DNA of 64,000 nucleotides from Anaerocolumna jejuensis DSM 15929 (GTDB lineage: Bacteria > Bacillota > Clostridia > Lachnospirales > Lachnospiraceae). Positions 61,097 through 64,000 of the stretch are shown piece after piece. The notes under the pieces are model-generated. The model saw only the letters and a list, made by a program, of their open reading frames with translations, was not told where the DNA came from and did not search any database. How positions within the stretch are numbered: the stretch's first letter is position 1; every line of letters starts with the position of its first letter. The DNA is taken from positions 82,723 to 146,722 of the forward strand of contig NZ_FRAC01000017.1 of assembly GCF_900142215.1 (NCBI RefSeq). Reading direction: 5' to 3'. Position numbers and translations under genes: made by a program.

Positions 61097-61321
61097 ATGA
61101 GTAAGACACAGGTAATAAATGAAATAAAACCCATAGAGGAAATGAAACCGGATGAAAGGTTAAAGTATGAAATAGCCGGTGAATTAGGACTTTTAGATAA
61201 AGTTATGGCCAGCGGATGGAAATCACTTTCGGCCAAAGAAAGCGGAAGAATTGGCGGTATCATGACAAAGAGAAAGAAACAAAAGGCAATGGAGGGACGA
61301 AATAAGGAGCATGAAGAATAA
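61097..61321 (+). CDS. Small acid-soluble spore protein, alpha/beta type
   Basis: A 74-residue protein. The core 'LKYEIAGELGLLDKVMASGWKSLSAKESGRIGGIMTKRKKQ' has the two SASP hallmarks: a germination-protease-like site Tyr-Glu-Ile-Ala and the C-terminal DNA-binding 'G(R)IGG.MTKR'. These proteins coat spore DNA and protect it from UV and heat, and are degraded at germination. Start ATG 61097 is preceded by AAAGGG; a GTG four codons earlier is possible. It should be transcribed in the forespore by sigma-G, although the gene overlaps the following lipid kinase by 11 bases. It is the best evidence in the window that the host forms spores. Confidence 0.8.
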   Translation: MSKTQVINEIKPIEEMKPDERLKYEIAGELGLLDKVMASGWKSLSAKESGRIGGIMTKRKKQKAMEGRNKEHEE

Positions 61322-62210
61322 GCTGTTATTTATTTATAATCCCATGGCAGGGAAGAGTAAAATCAAGAACTGGCTTTCCAGCATCATCGAATGTTTTGGT
61401 AAAGGGAACTATGAGGTAGTGATTTATGCTACCAAGGGTAAAAAAGATGCGAAAAATATCGTAGTTGACTGCTTGAAAAGGGAAAGCTATGAACTGGTAG
61501 TATGTTCCGGCGGAGACGGTACCTTAAATGAAGTAATCAGCGGTATTATGGAATTTGATAAAAGGCCGGTCATCGGATATCTTCCTTCCGGTACTACCAA
61601 TGACTTTGCTTATAATTTGAAGCTTCCCAAAAGCCTTCCGAAAGCTGCAAATGTTATTTTACATGGAGAAATATTTCCCTTTGATATCGGTACAATAAAT
61701 GGGGAATATTTTACATATACTGCAGCTTTTGGCTTGTTTACAGACGCCTCTTATGAAACACCTCAGGCTTATAAGAATACTCTCGGACGGACTGCTTATA
61801 TTCTGGAAGGCATTAAGAGACTGCCCAACTGGAAAGCATACAATATGGAAATAAGATGCGGTGACCGTGTAATCAAAGACAATTTTATTTATGGCATGGT
61901 GGCAAATTCTGTTTCAGTGGGAGGCTTTCGGGGAATTGCCGGAAAAGATGTCCTCCTGGATGACGGACAGTTTGAAGGCATTTTTGTAAAAATGCCTCAA
62001 AACGTTATAGAATTCCAGGCTGTTATCAATGATCTTTTGAAAGGAAATTTAAACAGCGACCACATTTATTTCCTTCCGGTGAAAGAAATAACCCTAATCT
62101 GTGAGGAAAACGTTCCCTGGTCCGTTGACGGTGAATATGGCGGAGAACATAATACAGTAGAAATAGTAAACCTCCATAAGGCGGTATCGATTGTCCGGGG
62201 AGTGGATTGA
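61311..62210 (+). CDS. Diacylglycerol kinase family lipid kinase
   Basis: A 299-residue soluble DagK/YegS-like kinase. The nucleotide-binding loop 'VVCSGGDGTLNEVISGIM' is at about 63-80, preceded by 'FIYNPMAGKSK' and followed by 'GYLPSGTTNDFAYNL', all diagnostic. The C-terminal lipid-binding beta domain ends 'WSVDGEYGGEHNTVEIVNLHKAVSIV'. It phosphorylates diacylglycerol or a related lipid with ATP, recycling it into phosphatidic acid. Start ATG 61311 has AAGGAG upstream inside the SASP gene; overlap suggests one transcript. Only two bases separate its end from the convergent ROK gene. Confidence 0.92.
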   Translation: MKNKLLFIYNPMAGKSKIKNWLSSIIECFGKGNYEVVIYATKGKKDAKNIVVDCLKRESYELVVCSGGDGTLNEVISGIMEFDKRPVIGYLPSGTTNDFAYNLKLPKSLPKAANVILHGEIFPFDIGTINGEYFTYTAAFGLFTDASYETPQAYKNTLGRTAYILEGIKRLPNWKAYNMEIRCGDRVIKDNFIYGMVANSVSVGGFRGIAGKDVLLDDGQFEGIFVKMPQNVIEFQAVINDLLKGNLNSDHIYFLPVKEITLICEENVPWSVDGEYGGEHNTVEIVNLHKAVSIVRGVD

Positions 62211-62212
62211 TT

Positions 62213-63385
62213 TTACTGTATTTTTTCAAAAATTTCTTTACCGCTTAGATTGAGCGTATTGATACCCAGAAAGTTCTTTATAACAATACAAATACCCCCA
62301 AGCAGAATAGAGGAATCCTGCAGGGCGGAAGATTCAATCCGTATAAAGCTGTTCATTCTGCTGCTCAGTGAGGCCTCAATCCGTTTCGTCAGTTCCGGTA
62401 TGAAGATTGTAAAGGAGCTGTTTATAATGATAATGTCGGGATTGTAGGCATTAAGTACGTTATTGATGCAAATGCCCATTAATTTTACGAAAAGTTCAAT
62501 AATCTGGTTTGCATCACCGTCACCTGCTTCATAAGAGGCAACAAGGCTGTCAAAGGTGACGTTTTCTTTTCCTTTTTTCACTGCAAATTCTTTTAGTAAA
62601 GCTCTTTCGGAGACATACTGCTCCAGGCAGCCATGATTTCCGCAGGGACATTCCCTTCCGTCAATTTCAATGATGGTATGCCCGAATTCACCGGCTCTGC
62701 CGTTATATCCGGTATATAGTTCGTTATTGATCAGAATACCAAGGCCAATACCGGAGTGAACGCTGATATAAGCTATGTTCGGATAATCGTGCATAAAGGT
62801 CTTTTCACCCAGCACGGAGAGATTTGCTTCATTTTCAAGATAAATGGGAGTATGAAAGTACTCGTTCAGCCTGCCTGCCAAGTCGTAGTTCTGCAAATTA
62901 TAATAAGGGGCAAAGGATACCATATTATCATGAACCACACCATGGATACCAAGGGAGATACCAACCAGACCATAGGGGGTAGAATCCTTTTCGGGCTTAC
63001 TGGAATCAATCACACGTATCAGGGCTTCTAAAATTCCATCGTTGGATTTAGGGGTCTTAATTTGTTTTAACCGGCAATTTTCCCCCTGTAAATCTGTAAG
63101 CATAACGGATATGGTATCCACACCTAAATCCACACTTACCATATAACCGGCTTTTCTTTGGAAGCTTAATAAAATAGGCTTTCTTCCAAAATCAGTGTTG
63201 TCGCAGCCTATTTCCTCCACCAGATTGTTGTTTATCAGGTCCGCCACAATTGCGGAAATAGTTGCTTTGGTCAAACCCAGTATTTTCGAAATGTTTGCTC
63301 TGGAAATAGGACCCTGGTTTATAATCGTTTCAAGTACCAGGGTACTGTTAATATCTCGTATAAGCTCTTTGCTTCCTGTAATCAT
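62213..63385 (-). CDS. ROK-family transcriptional regulator (NagC/XylR-like)
   Basis: A 390-residue repressor-type protein. The N-terminal winged helix (about 8-65) has 'TIINQGPISRANISKILGLTKATISAIVADLINNNLVEEIG'. The ROK sugar-binding domain follows with 'GYMVSVDLGVDTISVMLTDLQG' and the zinc motif 'GRECPCGNHGCLEQYVS' at about 245-260. ROK regulators of this shape control uptake or breakdown of sugars and respond to a sugar or sugar phosphate. No sugar gene is adjacent within the window; the target may be its own or a distant operon. RBS AGAGGGAAG lies just before the start. Confidence 0.9.
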   Translation of the reverse strand: MITGSKELIRDINSTLVLETIINQGPISRANISKILGLTKATISAIVADLINNNLVEEIGCDNTDFGRKPILLSFQRKAGYMVSVDLGVDTISVMLTDLQGENCRLKQIKTPKSNDGILEALIRVIDSSKPEKDSTPYGLVGISLGIHGVVHDNMVSFAPYYNLQNYDLAGRLNEYFHTPIYLENEANLSVLGEKTFMHDYPNIAYISVHSGIGLGILINNELYTGYNGRAGEFGHTIIEIDGRECPCGNHGCLEQYVSERALLKEFAVKKGKENVTFDSLVASYEAGDGDANQIIELFVKLMGICINNVLNAYNPDIIIINSSFTIFIPELTKRIEASLSSRMNSFIRIESSALQDSSILLGGICIVIKNFLGINTLNLSGKEIFEKIQ

Positions 63386-63546
63386 TTTTCTTCCCTCTTA
63401 GGATAACATACATTTTAACTGCCAGGCCTTCTTGCCGGCACTATGGTTATTATAGTAACACACTTAGCCGGACTTGAAAAGAGATTACAAAGCTTTTCAT
63501 GGCAAACGCGTGATAGTTCAGTGTTGCATGCAATTGAGACTTTGGG
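63386..63546. other. Promoter region of the ROK gene
   Basis: A 161-base intergenic stretch with a small palindrome near 63421-63436 (GCCAGGCCTTCTTGCCGGC), possibly an operator for the adjacent regulator. No gene seen; the foldback sequence begins right after it. Confidence 0.4.
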
Positions 63547-63710
63547 AACGGACGATGGTTTCTGGTTCCGTTCAGGCATTTTCTAGTTCGCGGTTCCAAT
63601 TCCACTAAAATGCCAGCCGTTATTCCTGGAAGGATAAATTACACCAAACTCGCTTCTCGATTACTGGGTATATTAATACTATGAGCTCAGACACTGGTGT
63701 AATTTATCCT
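63547..63710. repeat. Array of three hairpins, relative of the 32.5-kb foldback element
   Basis: GAACGGA/TCCGTTC (about 63547-63574), GCATTTT/AAAATGC (about 63576-63613) and AGGATAAATTACACCA/TGGTGTAATTTATCCT (63631-63646 and 63695-63710, perfect 16 bp). On the minus strand the order 'GCGAGTTTGGTGT ... TTTTAGTGGAAT ... GCGAACT' parallels 'GCGAGTTTGGCGT ... TTTAGTGGAAT ... GCGAACT' at 32710-32795. It lies between the ROK gene and the truncated transposase. Confidence 0.6.
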
Positions 63711-63739
63711 AGTACAGCGACCATTTAATAAGTACCCTA

Positions 63740-64000
63740 TTAAGTTTCATTTGTGTTGCCGATATCAATCTCATCCATTTTGTATTTCCAATGATATATG
63801 ATTGGATCCTGATTGACCTCCTTAAAATACTGATAGATACGATTAACCAATTCCTGTTTCGATTGAACTCGAATTCCACGTAACATTTGTTTTGTCATTT
63901 TTCCAAAAAAGCTTTCTATCATGTTAAGCCATGAACCATGTGTTGGGGTAAATACAAATTCAAACCTTCCTTCTGGCATGGTTGCAAGAAAGTTTTTTGT
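63740..64000 (-). mobile_element. IS630-family transposase, C-terminal part (cut by window edge)
   Basis: The frame ends at TAA-equivalent position 63740 and runs off the window edge. The visible 79+ residues contain 'FEFVFTPTHGSWLNMIESFFGKMTKQMLRGIRVQSKQELVNRIYQYF', the hallmark end of DDE-type IS630/Tc1-like transposases, with the catalytic Glu in 'MIESFF'. Residues upstream of 63979 continue in frame to base 64000, so the gene starts outside the window. Whether it is intact cannot be told. The downstream ('left') end of the IS should lie somewhere in 63540-63740. Confidence 0.8.

Overview
The window reads as a chromosomal segment of a spore-forming, low-to-moderate GC anaerobic Firmicute, most likely a Lachnospiraceae (Lachnoclostridium/Anaerocolumna-like) organism. 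Support for this: an alpha/beta-type small acid-soluble spore protein, an AddAB recombination nuclease pair, a CIRCE-controlled groESL operon, a free-standing GlnRS, several proteins typical of this group (DUF2225, DUF6062-like, DUF6106-like), strong GGAGG ribosome binding sites, and sigma-A promoters with 17-bp spacers. No tRNA, rRNA or CRISPR array was seen.

Layout. 0-12 kb is housekeeping: the end of hisC, glnS, a DUF2225 gene, groES-groEL behind CIRCE, a chemoreceptor, guaB, a membrane-anchored amidase and dCMP deaminase. 12.4-19.8 kb is a complete phosphate regulon in one direction: Pho-box-like repeat, pstS-pstC-pstA-pstB-phoU, then response regulator and PhoR kinase. PstA carries an extra PDZ-like domain. 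19.7-24.1 kb holds a DUF1461 membrane protein, a coiA-like gene broken by a small palindromic repeat, a DinB protein, and purH behind a ZTP riboswitch with terminator. 24.8-28.8 kb holds a LUD protein, an alkylation-repair operon (AlkA-like glycosylase, Ada-type regulator, Ogt), an acetyltransferase and a methyltransferase.

28.8-33 kb is the most accessory-looking part. An ABC-F ATPase sits behind a leader of about 500 nt with its own promoter, a 30-codon upstream ORF, mutually exclusive hairpins and three terminator-like hairpins. It is followed by the remains of an efflux pump (MFS), a DNA-binding regulator, and a foldback element of about 380 bp. 33-38.6 kb: NfeD plus flotillin, a secreted Ig-like protein and a two-component system. 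38.6-42 kb: a probable 6S RNA, nadE and a DegV protein. 42-50.5 kb: a membrane-bound AraC regulator next to a sugar ABC importer (binding protein plus two permeases, no ATPase), then glycerol dehydrogenase divergent from a LuxR-type regulator. 50.6-64 kb: a membrane-anchored small protein, addB-addA, a large chemoreceptor, an SASP, a lipid kinase, a ROK regulator, and at the end a second foldback relative and a truncated IS630-type transposase.

Running through the window are two families of short intergenic palindromic repeats, called A and B here. They lie between groES and groEL, between pstC and pstA, between the Pho regulator and kinase, in front of the LuxR gene, and inside the coiA-like gene. 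These repeats, the foldback elements and the ABC-F leader are the least explained structures. All identifications are from reading the sequence; no database search was run.
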